This document shows positions 56,759 through 64,000 of a stretch of 64,000 nucleotides of DNA, in pieces. Source of the DNA: Roseateles_B sp041912595 (GTDB taxonomy: Bacteria > Pseudomonadota > Gammaproteobacteria > Burkholderiales > Burkholderiaceae_C); NCBI GenBank assembly GCA_041912595.1, contig JAYRMR010000012.1:1-64000 (forward strand), read 5' to 3'. Positions within the stretch are counted from its first letter, which is position 1; the number at the start of each line of letters is the position of its first letter. The notes below the pieces were generated by a model. That model had not been told where the DNA came from. It worked only from the letters and a program-made list of their open reading frames with translations, and did not search any database. The position numbers and the translations under genes were made by a program.

Positions 56759-57955
56759 TCAACCGGGCTGACCGTCGGCGCGAGGGCGCAGCAGAAATGG
56801 CGTATAGCGCCACAGATAGAGCGCGAACGCCACACTCCACAGGACCGACGAGGCCAGCGCCGCCTGCATCAGCAGCGCGGGCGCCAGCAGCGGCACGGTG
56901 ACGCGCACCAGGGCCGCGAGGAACAGGCTCGCGTAGGCGGCGGTCTCCACCGGCCCGGCCTCCAGGCGCCGCCCGGTGTGGCCCAGCGCGGTGCGCGTGA
57001 TCATGCCGAGGGTGATCATGCCGATCACGCCGACGGTCAGGGCGTGCATGGCCGGGCCGCTCGGTAGTTGCCAGATCAGAGAGGCCAGCCGCAGGGCCAG
57101 ATGCACGGGCAGCCACAGGTAGGCGGCATGCAGCACCCACACCAGCGGGTTGCGCCGGGTCTTCCAGGGCTGCCACAGGCACCAGCGCCAGGTGTGGGCC
57201 AGCAGGGCGACGCCCAGCACGAGCTGCGTCGGCAGCCCGGTCACGCCGAGGGCGTCCAGCGGGATCAGCGCGATCACGCTGCCCAGGGCGATCTGCTCGA
57301 CGCGCGGCTCGCGCCGGGCCTGCAGCCCGGGAATGCCATTGTTGGAGAACATGGGCACCACGCGGCCGGCCATCACGGCAATCATGAGCAGCACGACGTC
57401 CAGACCCAGCGGCACGCCGGCACCGGCGAGGGCCGGCAGGGTCAGCACGCCTAGGCTGGCGAGGTGCAGCAGCGCGCTGCCCACGCCCATCAGCACCAGC
57501 AGGCCGACGAAGAAGTAGTTGCGGCGGTTTCCCGCCCGGTGCAGCGCCTGCCACAGGCCCCAGGCTGCGGTCCAGGGCACGGCCACGTTGAGCGCCAGGG
57601 AGAGCCAGCCCCAGGGGCTCAGCACCGCCAGCCGGGCCAGGACCCACAGGGCGGCGATGAGCTGCAGGGCGCGACCCGTGGGCGTCGGCTGGCCGGACCA
57701 GTTGCGCCCGGCCGTGAACAGGAAACCGATGACCACCGCCAGGGCATAGCCGAAGACCATCTCGTGGGCATGCCAGGCGGCACCGGCCAGCAGCGGGTGC
57801 GGCAGCCAGCCGCTGAACTGCAGGGCCCACAGCGGCACCATCAGCAGCGCCTGCAGCGCGGCGAGGAGATAGAAGGGCCGGAAGCCCAGCTGCCAGAGGG
57901 CGAAGCCGTCCCGCCGGGCGGGAGGCTCCTCGAGACGGAACAGAACGGTGCTCAT
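56759..57955 (-). CDS. nnrS: NnrS family protein
   Basis: A 398-residue heme- and copper-containing membrane protein, about twelve helices, that protects against nitrosative stress. WHAHEMVFGYALAVVIGFLF and TAGRNWSGQPTPTG are family signatures. GRVVPMFSNNGIPG is a second conserved block. It leads into nsrR and ccoG on the same strand and is probably controlled by both NsrR and the Crp/Fnr-type box upstream of the DUF2249 gene. Confidence 0.95.
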   Translation of the reverse strand: MSTVLFRLEEPPARRDGFALWQLGFRPFYLLAALQALLMVPLWALQFSGWLPHPLLAGAAWHAHEMVFGYALAVVIGFLFTAGRNWSGQPTPTGRALQLIAALWVLARLAVLSPWGWLSLALNVAVPWTAAWGLWQALHRAGNRRNYFFVGLLVLMGVGSALLHLASLGVLTLPALAGAGVPLGLDVVLLMIAVMAGRVVPMFSNNGIPGLQARREPRVEQIALGSVIALIPLDALGVTGLPTQLVLGVALLAHTWRWCLWQPWKTRRNPLVWVLHAAYLWLPVHLALRLASLIWQLPSGPAMHALTVGVIGMITLGMITRTALGHTGRRLEAGPVETAAYASLFLAALVRVTVPLLAPALLMQAALASSVLWSVAFALYLWRYTPFLLRPRADGQPG

Positions 57956-58034
57956 GGTGTCAGGGCTCCTGGTCGCCGCGGGCGACGACCCTCAGGGCAG
58001 GCCGGCGGCAGCGCGGGCGCCGCCGGCGGGGGAA

Positions 58035-58304
58035 TCAGCTGCAGCAGCCGCAGCAGCTCTTGCCCGCGGGCTTGCGGGAGATGCGGACCTTCCACTGCTC
58101 CGGGCCGGATTCCAGGGCCTCCCAGGCGAACTGCTCAGGCCACAGCACCTGGAACTGACGACGCAGGGGCTCGGGGTTGTGGTCGTTGCTCAGCTCGAGG
58201 AAGCCGCCCACCGGCAGGGCCTCGAAGGCGCCGAAGATGGTGGGGTGGCGCTCCTGGGGCGGCAGGTCGGGCACATGGATGCGGGGGACGGTGAGGGTGG
58301 TCAT
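58035..58304 (-). CDS. DUF2249 protein
   Basis: An 89-residue protein of the DUF2249 family: DLPPQERHPTIFGAFEAL, LSNDHNPEPLRRQF and the C-terminal cysteine-rich SCCGCC. Such proteins are common in NO and denitrification loci; the histidine and cysteines suggest metal binding. The ATG at 58304 has GGAG at 8 bases. It is first in the DUF2249-nnrS-nsrR-ccoG run, although 79 bases separate it from nnrS. Confidence 0.85.
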   Translation of the reverse strand: MTTLTVPRIHVPDLPPQERHPTIFGAFEALPVGGFLELSNDHNPEPLRRQFQVLWPEQFAWEALESGPEQWKVRISRKPAGKSCCGCCS

Positions 58305-58377
58305 CTTTAAAGCTCCATATTGGATGTAGGAATTGTGCCGGCGGAAGCGACCTGAATCAATATCAAGAATGAAGCTT

Positions 58378-58391
58378 TTGATGCAGATCAA
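58378..58391 (-). promoter_or_regulatory. FNR/DNR box upstream of the NO-response operon
   Basis: TTGAT-CTGC-ATCAA on the minus strand is a perfect TTGAT-N4-ATCAA site. It is 73 bases upstream of the DUF2249 start, a typical activating position. A second half-like sequence (ATCAATATCAAG, 58356-58367) follows. The Crp/Fnr protein at 61270 carries the matching recognition helix. Confidence 0.8.
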
Positions 58392-58496
58392 TCCGCGCCG
58401 GACCGGGGACAGCGGCGAGGGGGCACACGGCCGGGCCGGGTACAGCCGTGGGGCAGGGGCCGGCCGGTGAGGACCGGCGGCAGAACAGTCGGCAGA

Positions 58497-58946
58497 TCAG
58501 GCGGCGCGGACGGGCAGCAAGGGGCCGATGGCGTCGAGCGTGTTCTTCAGCATCAGGCCGAACTCCGTGTCGCCCTCCATCACGAGGGCGCGGTCGAAGA
58601 AGAGGCGGTCTGCGTCCTCTTCGCCGCGCAGCAGCTTCCACAGGCCTTCGCTGCGTGCGCGGATGGTCAGCGCGATCGGGGCGCCGCGCGGCGCCGGGCG
58701 GAAGCCGTCCGCCTCCAGCTGCAGGCGCAGGCGCAGGCCGGGCTCCAGCACTTCCAGCTCCAGCGCCTTGCCGGACAGTGCGACGCGCTGGGACTCGTCC
58801 AGCCTCGGCAGCAGCAGACGGTCCAGCAGGCGCGCGGCGACGAAGGACGGCGGCTCCACCGGCAGGCGGCGAACGAGGCGCCGCACGGTATCCAGCAGGG
58901 CCGCGGGCGGCGGAAGACGGGACGGCTGCGATGAGGTGTGGGCCAT
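58497..58946 (-). CDS. ubiT: UbiT, accessory factor of O2-independent ubiquinone synthesis
   Basis: A 149-residue SCP2 (sterol-carrier) domain protein. Residues about 35-135 include the lipid-binding fold, with LTIRARSEGLWKLLRGEEDA and DRALVMEGDTEFGLMLKNTL as YhbT/UbiT family blocks. It assists UbiU and UbiV in anaerobic ubiquinone formation, probably by handling the lipid intermediate. It is third in the ubiU-ubiV-ubiT run, 99 bases after ubiV. Confidence 0.9.
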   Translation of the reverse strand: MAHTSSQPSRLPPPAALLDTVRRLVRRLPVEPPSFVAARLLDRLLLPRLDESQRVALSGKALELEVLEPGLRLRLQLEADGFRPAPRGAPIALTIRARSEGLWKLLRGEEDADRLFFDRALVMEGDTEFGLMLKNTLDAIGPLLPVRAA

Positions 58947-59045
58947 GGCGATGGGGGGCTGAGGAGAGTTGGGAGATTCGTGACGGGCTGAGCGGATGCA
59001 TCGACAAGGGCGCGACGGTGCTCGGGGCCCGCCAGCGGCCTGCCG

Positions 59046-60020
59046 TCAGGCGACTTGCTGCATGCCCGGCTGCCGGTGCGCGAAGCCGTGCACCAGCTCG
59101 CCGGGCAGCGCCAGGGCTCGCAGCGCGGCGAGGGCCTCGTCCGCGGGGGCCTGCCGGCGGTAGACACCGTCGAACAGCGCCACCACCTGGCGGAAGTCCC
59201 CGCTGCAGGGCGAGAGCCGCAGGGCGCGCACCCCGGCGGCGGCCGCGGATTCGCGCTCGCCGATCAGGCATTGCAGGCCGGCCGACTGCGTCTGGATGCC
59301 GTTGAGCGCGAGGAAGGGCTGGCCCTCGCTGGTGCTCAGCAGCAGGCCGTCGGCATCGTCCCGGCAGCGGAAGTCGCACTGGTCCTTGCTGAGGCGGTGA
59401 TGCCGCGCGGTGAAGCAGCGGGCCGAGAAGGCCAGCGGCATGCGGCCGAAGGCGAGCAGCTCCGTGGTGATCGGGCGCTCGTCGCTGCGCACCGGGGCGG
59501 CCGGCGGGTTGCATTGCGCGATGGCCGGGAGCGCGAGCTCGGCAGGCGCCACCCAGGTGCCGACGCCCAGGCCGGCCAGTTCCATCAGGGCCGGCTGGTT
59601 GTAGACGTTGATGTGCGGGCCCAGCACCAGGCGGCTGCCTGCGGCCGACGGGGTCAGGTCTTGCCGCAGCTGCTGCCAGACCTGCAGGGCGGCGGCGTCG
59701 CCCGCCTCGAAGTCCATCGGCACCGCCTCCCGCAGCGCGGCCTCGGCCACGCGGCGCAGACCGCGCAGCTCGGCTTCCGACATGAGCAGCGGCAGGCTGG
59801 CCAGGCGCACGCGCTTGCCGGCCTGCTGGAGCTCGCGGCCGATGGCGAGCCAGTCGTCCAGTGAGAAGTCATTGCGGCGCGAGCAGGTGACCTCGCCCAG
59901 CACGACGGTGTCGGCGGGGCTGTCGGCCATGTCGGCATAGAAATGCAGGACCGCCTGGCGCGGCCACCAGTACTGCAGCGGGCCGATGGTGAGGGAGGGG
60001 GCGTCGGTGTGGGTCGTCAT
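59046..60020 (-). CDS. ubiV: UbiV, O2-independent ubiquinone hydroxylase subunit
   Basis: A 324-residue U32 peptidase-like Fe-S protein. Cysteines in EVTCSRRND (Cys46), SARCFTARH, KDQCDFRC have the spacing of the UbiV [4Fe-4S] ligands (C-x12-C-x3-C). With UbiU it performs ring hydroxylations without O2, using prephenate as hydroxyl donor. A dispersed-motif copy (59650-59665) falls inside the gene as RQDLTP. It follows ubiU by 20 bases. Confidence 0.94.
   Translation of the reverse strand: MTTHTDAPSLTIGPLQYWWPRQAVLHFYADMADSPADTVVLGEVTCSRRNDFSLDDWLAIGRELQQAGKRVRLASLPLLMSEAELRGLRRVAEAALREAVPMDFEAGDAAALQVWQQLRQDLTPSAAGSRLVLGPHINVYNQPALMELAGLGVGTWVAPAELALPAIAQCNPPAAPVRSDERPITTELLAFGRMPLAFSARCFTARHHRLSKDQCDFRCRDDADGLLLSTSEGQPFLALNGIQTQSAGLQCLIGERESAAAAGVRALRLSPCSGDFRQVVALFDGVYRRQAPADEALAALRALALPGELVHGFAHRQPGMQQVA
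59650..59665 (-). repeat. Dispersed motif copy (in ubiV)
   Basis: GGGGTCAGGTCTTGCC, exact reverse complement of the reference copy. It encodes RQDLTP on the minus strand. Confidence 0.85.
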
Positions 60021-60040
60021 GTCGCGTGCTCGATGGAGGT

Positions 60041-61048
60041 TCAGCGCCAGGGGCGGTCGAAGGCGCCCAGCGTGCTCTGCTGGCCCTCGGCCCAGTGCGA
60101 GAGCGTGTGCTGCCAGGCCGGCGTCACGGCATAGCGCTCGCCGGAGCCGGCACGGTCGATGGCCTCGCGCCAGACGCGGGTCACCTGCGCGACGTAGGCC
60201 GGGCTGCGCTGGCGACCCTCGATCTTGATGGCGCGGACGCCCGACTCGATCAGCTGCGGCAGCAGCGCGAGGGTGTTGAGGCTGGTCGGCTCCTCCAGCG
60301 CGTAGTCCCGCTCGCCCTGGACGTCGAAGCGGCCCTTGCACAGCGTCGGGTAGCCGCGGGGCTCGTCGGGGCCGTAGCGGTCGATGAGCACGCCGCCGAG
60401 GCGCGCCTCCACGCTGTCCCCGCGCTGTTCCCATTGCACGAAGGCGGGCGGCGAGCAGACGCCGTGCGTGTTGGGCGACTGACCCGTGGCGTAGGAGGAC
60501 AGCGCGCAGCGCCCTTCGACCATCACGCACAGGCTGCCGAAGCCGAAGACCTCGATCTCCACCGGCGTGTGACGGATGACGTGCTGCACCTGCTGGAGCG
60601 TGAGCACGCGGGGCAGCACGGCGCGCTGGATGCCGTAGCGCTCGCGGTAGAAGTTGATCGCCTCGTAACTGGTGGCCGAGGCCTGCACCGACAGATGCAG
60701 GCGCAGTCCGGGATGGCGGCGCGCGGCATGCGCGAGCACCCCGATGTCGGCCACGATGAGGGCATCCGCCCCGAGGTCGGCGGCGCGATCGACGGCCGCG
60801 TGCCAGGGGCTCAGGTCCTGAGCCTGCCCATAGGTGTTGAGCGCCATCAGCACCTGGCGCCCGCGCTGGTGCGCGTAGGCGATGCCGCTGCGGACCTGCT
60901 CGAGATCGAAGTTCAGGCCGCCGAAGTTGCGCGCATTGGTGGCGTCCTTGAGGCCCAGGTAGACGGCATCGGCACCGGCGTCGACGGCCATCTGCAGCGC
61001 ACGCAGGCTGCCCGCCGGGCACACCAGTTCGGGAAGAGGGGAGCTCAT
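60041..61048 (-). CDS. ubiU: UbiU, O2-independent ubiquinone hydroxylase subunit
   Basis: A 335-residue U32 protein. VCPAGSLRALQMAVDAGADA starts the barrel. SLCVMVEGRCALSSY, NTHGVCSP and TLCKGRFD give the four Fe-S cysteines of UbiU. It forms a heterodimer with UbiV. It is first in the operon and divergent from the Crp/Fnr regulator gene. A perfect 16-base palindrome lies 67 bases upstream. Confidence 0.94.
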   Translation of the reverse strand: MSSPLPELVCPAGSLRALQMAVDAGADAVYLGLKDATNARNFGGLNFDLEQVRSGIAYAHQRGRQVLMALNTYGQAQDLSPWHAAVDRAADLGADALIVADIGVLAHAARRHPGLRLHLSVQASATSYEAINFYRERYGIQRAVLPRVLTLQQVQHVIRHTPVEIEVFGFGSLCVMVEGRCALSSYATGQSPNTHGVCSPPAFVQWEQRGDSVEARLGGVLIDRYGPDEPRGYPTLCKGRFDVQGERDYALEEPTSLNTLALLPQLIESGVRAIKIEGRQRSPAYVAQVTRVWREAIDRAGSGERYAVTPAWQHTLSHWAEGQQSTLGAFDRPWR

Positions 61049-61114
61049 GGCATCGGTGGGGCGCGGCCCGGATTTTTGAAGTTGCAGAATGTATGAACCT
61101 TATGCAGGCATGGA

Positions 61115-61130
61115 TTTGCGCCTGCGCAAA
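61115..61130. promoter_or_regulatory. Perfect palindrome between ubiU and the Crp/Fnr gene
   Basis: TTTGCGC-CT-GCGCAAA is a 16-base perfect palindrome; its inner part TTGCG-N4-CGCAA has the geometry of a Crp/Fnr site but with different half-site bases. It is 67 bases upstream of ubiU and 140 upstream of the regulator start. Confidence 0.5.
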
Positions 61131-61269
61131 GGCGGGTGACGAGAGCGGGGAGGAAAAGCGAGCAGTGCCGCGAGGCGCCTGTATTGATGCCGCTCAAACA
61201 CGGAAGTTGCGCGTTGCAGCACAGTGAGGCTTGTGCACGATTCAGAGGCACGACTCCGAGGAGACCCGC

Positions 61270-62031
61270 ATGGAATCGATCGACTTCGCATCGACGGCGG
61301 CGCCAGCACCCGAGGGCGCCCTGGAAAGAACCTACCGTCGCCGCACCGCCGCGATGGCCCAGCCGCTCATTGCCGAACGGGTGGGGGCGCCGCTGCGCGC
61401 CGTGCTCGTGGAGGCCGGCGAATGGCGCCGCGTGCCGGCGGGTCAGGCGCTCTTCGAGCAGGGCGAGCATTGCGAGACCATGTGGCTGCTGCTGGAGGGC
61501 AGCGTCTGTCTGGGCCATCACGACAGCCAGGGCGAGTGGCGCCAGCTGCGGCTCGCCGACGCCGGGGAGTGGATGGGCTGCGCGGCCTGCTGGCTGCGTG
61601 AGTCCCACAACCTCCGGGCCGTGGCCGCGGTGGACGTGCTGGCCGTGGGCATGAGCCGCAGCCAGATCGACGCCTGGGCGACGGAGGACCCCGCCGCCTG
61701 GCGCGCCGCCATGGAATCGGTGGTGGAGGCGCTGGCCGAGCTGCAGCTGCAGCAGACCCGCCAGGCCGTGCGCCGGGAAAGCCTGGATGCGCTGGGACGC
61801 GTCTCGGAGTGGCTGCTGGACATGTCCCGGCGGCAGGGCGGCACGGTGCGCTTCATCCAGCGCAAGAAGTACGTGGCCTCCCAGCTGGCCATCACGCCGG
61901 AGACCTTCTCGCGTTGCCTGCGGCAGCTGGAGGAGGAGGGCTGCATCGGCGGCTCGGGCTATGAGCTGCAGATCCTGGCCCCGGACCGCCTGCGCCAGAA
62001 GGCCCGGCCGCGCCGCGGCGCGGAGGCCTGA
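61270..62031 (+). CDS. Crp/Fnr-family regulator, DNR-like
   Basis: A 253-residue regulator with an N-terminal cyclic-nucleotide-like beta-roll (about 55-150), a long dimer helix and a C-terminal winged helix, KKYVASQLAITPETFSRCLR. The recognition helix carries E-x-x-S-R as in FNR and DNR, predicting TTGAT-N4-ATCAA sites like the one at 58378. FNR-type Fe-S cysteines at the N-terminus are missing, so it is not an O2-labile FNR; a heme/NO-sensing DNR-type protein is more likely. GAGGAG precedes the ATG. It is divergent from ubiUVT. Confidence 0.88.
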   Translation: MESIDFASTAAPAPEGALERTYRRRTAAMAQPLIAERVGAPLRAVLVEAGEWRRVPAGQALFEQGEHCETMWLLLEGSVCLGHHDSQGEWRQLRLADAGEWMGCAACWLRESHNLRAVAAVDVLAVGMSRSQIDAWATEDPAAWRAAMESVVEALAELQLQQTRQAVRRESLDALGRVSEWLLDMSRRQGGTVRFIQRKKYVASQLAITPETFSRCLRQLEEEGCIGGSGYELQILAPDRLRQKARPRRGAEA

Positions 62032-62154
62032 ACGCCGACGGGCGTGGGCCGGTGCCGGGGCGGCGTCCCGGGGGCATCGGCGATCGAGGCGCTGCGCATG
62101 ACACCGCCCGGCGGAGCCGCTAAGCTGCGCACCATCCCATCGATGGAGCGTCTC

Positions 62155-62385
62155 ATGCAGGCCCCCGTGCACCGTTTCTCCGACCTTTTCGCGCAGCTCG
62201 GCCTGGCCCATGACGCGGCCAGCATCGAGGCCTTCCTCCTGTCCCATTCGCCCCTGCCGCAGACCATGCGGCTCGAGGAGGCGCCCTGCTGGAACCCGGC
62301 TCAGGCGGCGCTGCTGCGTGAGGAGCTCCGTGCCGATGCGGACTGGGCCGAGCTGGTCGACCAGCTCAACGCCGCCCTGCGCTGA
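62155..62385 (+). CDS. DUF2789 protein
   Basis: A 76-residue acidic protein of DUF2789: HRFSDLFAQLGLAHDAASIE near the start and WNPAQAALLREELRADADWA in the second half. The function is unknown. GGAG is 6 bases before the ATG at 62155; an ATG at 62143 would add four residues. Homologues often lie near Crp/Fnr or respiratory genes. Confidence 0.86.
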   Translation: MQAPVHRFSDLFAQLGLAHDAASIEAFLLSHSPLPQTMRLEEAPCWNPAQAALLREELRADADWAELVDQLNAALR

Positions 62386-62553
62386 CCGGCGCAGGCGCCC
62401 CGGCGTGACGCGCTGCACGTGTCCGCGGGCCGCTGGCCCGGCGGGCTAGCACGGCGGCGGCCGAGGCGGCGAAAAGCCAAACTGCATCAAGGATTCCCGT
62501 AGCGAGCGTCCCTAGACTGGCGCCTCGATTCACCAGAGGCCGGGAGTCTCGCC

Positions 62554-63345
62554 ATGGAGTTATTGCGTCGCCGTCAGTGCCTGCTGTGGATGCCCGCCCT
62601 GTGCTTCGCCGGGTACGTCCATGCGGAAGTCCGGGACCTGCCGGATGCCATCAACAAGGCCGGCCGGCTGCGCATGCTCAGCCAGCGCTGCGCCAAGGCC
62701 TATCTCGCCCTCGGGCAGAAGGTGCGCACCGAGCAGGCCGAGAAGGTCCTGGCGGATTCGATGGCGCTCTTCGATCGCCATCTCGTGGAGCTGCGCGCCT
62801 ATGCGCATGCCGCGCCCATCGCGAAGGTTTACGAGCAGATGGACAGCAGCTGGAGTGCCTTCAAGCTCCTGCTGGTGGGCGAGCGCCCGAGTGCCAAGGG
62901 CGCCGATGCCGTGATGGCGGCTGCCACGCAGGTGCTGGCATTGGCCCAGCAGGGGACGGCGCTGCTGGAGCAGTCGTCCGGCAAGCCCGTGGGGCGGCTG
63001 GTCAACCTTGCGGGGCGTCAGCGCATGCTCAGCCAGCGCATGGCCGCCACCTACCTCGGCGCCGCCTGGGGCGTACAGGCCGATGTCCTCTCACGCCAGC
63101 TCAACCAGGCCCGCGAAGAGTTCACGCAGGCCCAGGCCGTGCTCAAGGCCGCGCCCGAGACCAGCGCCGGTCTGCGCAGCGAGCTCGAGATGGTCGACCA
63201 GCAGTACGTGTTCTTCGATGCCGCGCTGCGAGCGCTCAAGCCGGGCAACACGGACACGCGCTCGCTCAGCGAGGTCTTCACCACCAGCGAGCGCATCCTG
63301 CAGCTCATGGACGAGGTGACGGCGCAGTTCGCGCGCCTGGCCTGA
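62554..63345 (+). CDS. Exported protein with two PilJ/NarX-like sensor repeats
   Basis: A 263-residue protein with a signal peptide (residues 1-24, cleavage after YVHA). Two copies of the type IV pilus methyl-accepting/NarX N-terminal domain follow: INKAGRLRMLSQRCAKAYL near residue 34 and VNLAGRQRMLSQRMAATYL near 150. The NxAGRxRMLSQR stretch corresponds to the NarX/NarQ P-box that binds nitrate or nitrite. There is no kinase or methyl-accepting part, so it is a stand-alone periplasmic binding or sensor protein, consistent with its place next to NO and anaerobic genes. Confidence 0.84.
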   Translation: MELLRRRQCLLWMPALCFAGYVHAEVRDLPDAINKAGRLRMLSQRCAKAYLALGQKVRTEQAEKVLADSMALFDRHLVELRAYAHAAPIAKVYEQMDSSWSAFKLLLVGERPSAKGADAVMAAATQVLALAQQGTALLEQSSGKPVGRLVNLAGRQRMLSQRMAATYLGAAWGVQADVLSRQLNQAREEFTQAQAVLKAAPETSAGLRSELEMVDQQYVFFDAALRALKPGNTDTRSLSEVFTTSERILQLMDEVTAQFARLA

Positions 63346-63381
63346 GCGACGTCGGCGCGACCTGAGGCACCGGGCGCCGGT

Positions 63382-63996
63382 TCAGGCCGGCCCGGCCCCG
63401 ACCTCGACCTCGACCTCGGCCTCGGCCTCGGCCTCGACCTCGATCATGCAGCGCACCCAGCGGTGCGCGGCCGGGTCCGGACGGAACGCATGCAGCTGTC
63501 GCGCGATGAGGCTGTCGGACTCCCGGAACACCAGCCCCTGCAAGTCCCCGCTGTGCGAGACGGTGCGCCGCCACAGCCGCCTCACCTCCGTACTGCCGGT
63601 ACTCCCCGTACTCCCGACGCTGTCGGGCGCCAACGCGTCCAGCACATGCAGCCGCAGCCCGCCGCATCCCCAGTCGAGGGCCGGTCCGGTGAAGACCAGC
63701 AGCTCGCGTGCGCCGGCCCGCAGCACCAGCCCGGCGTGGGCGTGCCGCAGGCGGTCCGGCGGGAACACCCAGACCGGCACCTGCTCCCGACCGACGGGCA
63801 CGAGAAAGCCGGTGGACCGGGCCGCTCGGGCGGGCGTGGCGGGGCGGTCGGGGGCCGGGGCGATGGTCCGTCTGTGAGGGGCGGTGTGGGAGGGCGTGTG
63901 GGAAGGCGGGGTGTCGAGATCGTCGGCGGCGGGCGGGTCGTCGGGCACCTGGGGCAGGGCGTTCATGTCGAGTGCGGCGGGCGGGTGGTGAGCCAC
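63382..63996 (-). CDS. Hypothetical protein with repeat-derived tail
   Basis: An unrecognised protein of up to 204 residues. The frame stays open to the window edge, so the true start may lie outside; GTG at 63996 and ATG at 63966 are the visible choices. The N-terminal 60 residues are Pro/Thr/His-rich and disordered. A compact middle region (GFLVPVGREQVPVWVFPPDR and later RWVRCMIEVE) follows, interrupted by a Gly-Ser-Thr repeat (STGSTGST). The last residues alternate Glu with Ala or Val because of a hexanucleotide repeat. Confidence 0.5.
   Translation of the reverse strand: MAHHPPAALDMNALPQVPDDPPAADDLDTPPSHTPSHTAPHRRTIAPAPDRPATPARAARSTGFLVPVGREQVPVWVFPPDRLRHAHAGLVLRAGARELLVFTGPALDWGCGGLRLHVLDALAPDSVGSTGSTGSTEVRRLWRRTVSHSGDLQGLVFRESDSLIARQLHAFRPDPAAHRWVRCMIEVEAEAEAEVEVEVGAGPA
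63400..63442. repeat. Hexanucleotide repeat (GACCTC/GGCCTC)
   Basis: About seven consecutive units of GACCTC, GGCCTC or GACCTC encode the Glu-Ala/Glu-Val tail on the minus strand. In-frame length change by slippage is possible. Confidence 0.8.
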
Positions 63997-64000
63997 GCCA

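Noticed and set aside
62466..62495. CTGCATCAA before the PilJ-like gene as a DNR site
   Set aside because: Only the right half matches TTGAT-N4-ATCAA; the left half has one of five bases.

Overview
The window is a contiguous piece of a high-GC betaproteobacterial chromosome. Gene content fits the order Burkholderiales, probably a Rubrivivax/Leptothrix/Roseateles-type relative. The evidence is the strong G/C bias at third codon positions, the sdhCDAB-sdhE-gltA run behind a GntR regulator and divergent mdh, AcnB-type aconitase, NsrR/NnrS/CcoG, and oxygen-independent ubiquinone genes. No rRNA, tRNA, CRISPR array, prophage or complete insertion sequence was seen. Genes are densely packed, and most form short co-directional operons with ATGA-type overlaps.

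Layout. (1) 1-9170: start of a sugar-type ABC ATPase, then divergently glgP-glgB-glgX-malQ, a glycogen/maltodextrin block. Both divergent promoters carry a TGTAGTT-type inverted repeat. (2) 9314-16103: an exported hypothetical protein, a DUF1275 membrane protein, a CPA2-type antiporter, an unrecognised basic protein, a bacterial lipoxygenase with complete iron ligands, and an NADPH:FMN reductase. (3) 16217-22931: a 1674-residue kinase-like/AAA/GAF/GGDEF protein and a membrane protein. (4) 23125-29500, minus strand: acnB preceded directly by a VapBC-like toxin-antitoxin pair, an exported protein, a CitE-like lyase and mdh. (5) 29805-35705, plus strand: GntR regulator, sdhCDAB, sdhE, gltA. Regions 4 and 5 together supply much of the TCA cycle. 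(6) 35928-43850: Nudix, CobD/CbiB-like, SDR, RluA-type and phosphatase genes, an MFS pump with a cysteine-rich HTH regulator, a helical repeat protein, a YigI-type thioesterase and a DUF2892 protein. (7) 43903-50445: an RND efflux pump fused into an operon with DUF2892, TrxC and OsmC genes, divergent from an ArsR regulator that is followed by a rhodanese. (8) 50571-53377: a PotD/NspS-like binding protein overlapping a membrane diguanylate cyclase. (9) 53411-63345: a nitric-oxide and low-oxygen block: NnrS-like protein, DUF59, ccoG, nsrR-like, nnrS, DUF2249, ubiT, ubiV, ubiU, a Crp/Fnr regulator of DNR type, DUF2789 and an exported PilJ/NarX-like sensor. A perfect TTGAT-N4-ATCAA box precedes the DUF2249-nnrS-nsrR-ccoG run.

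The most unexpected sequence-level signal is a short dispersed motif, GGCAAGACCTGACCCC. It recurs at least seven times on both strands, inside genes in different reading frames and at gene junctions. It is too frequent for chance and is not explained by coding. Other items worth following are the binding-protein/diguanylate-cyclase pair, the thiol-flavoured RND operon, the toxin-antitoxin pair that replaces the acnB upstream region, and the lipoxygenase locus.
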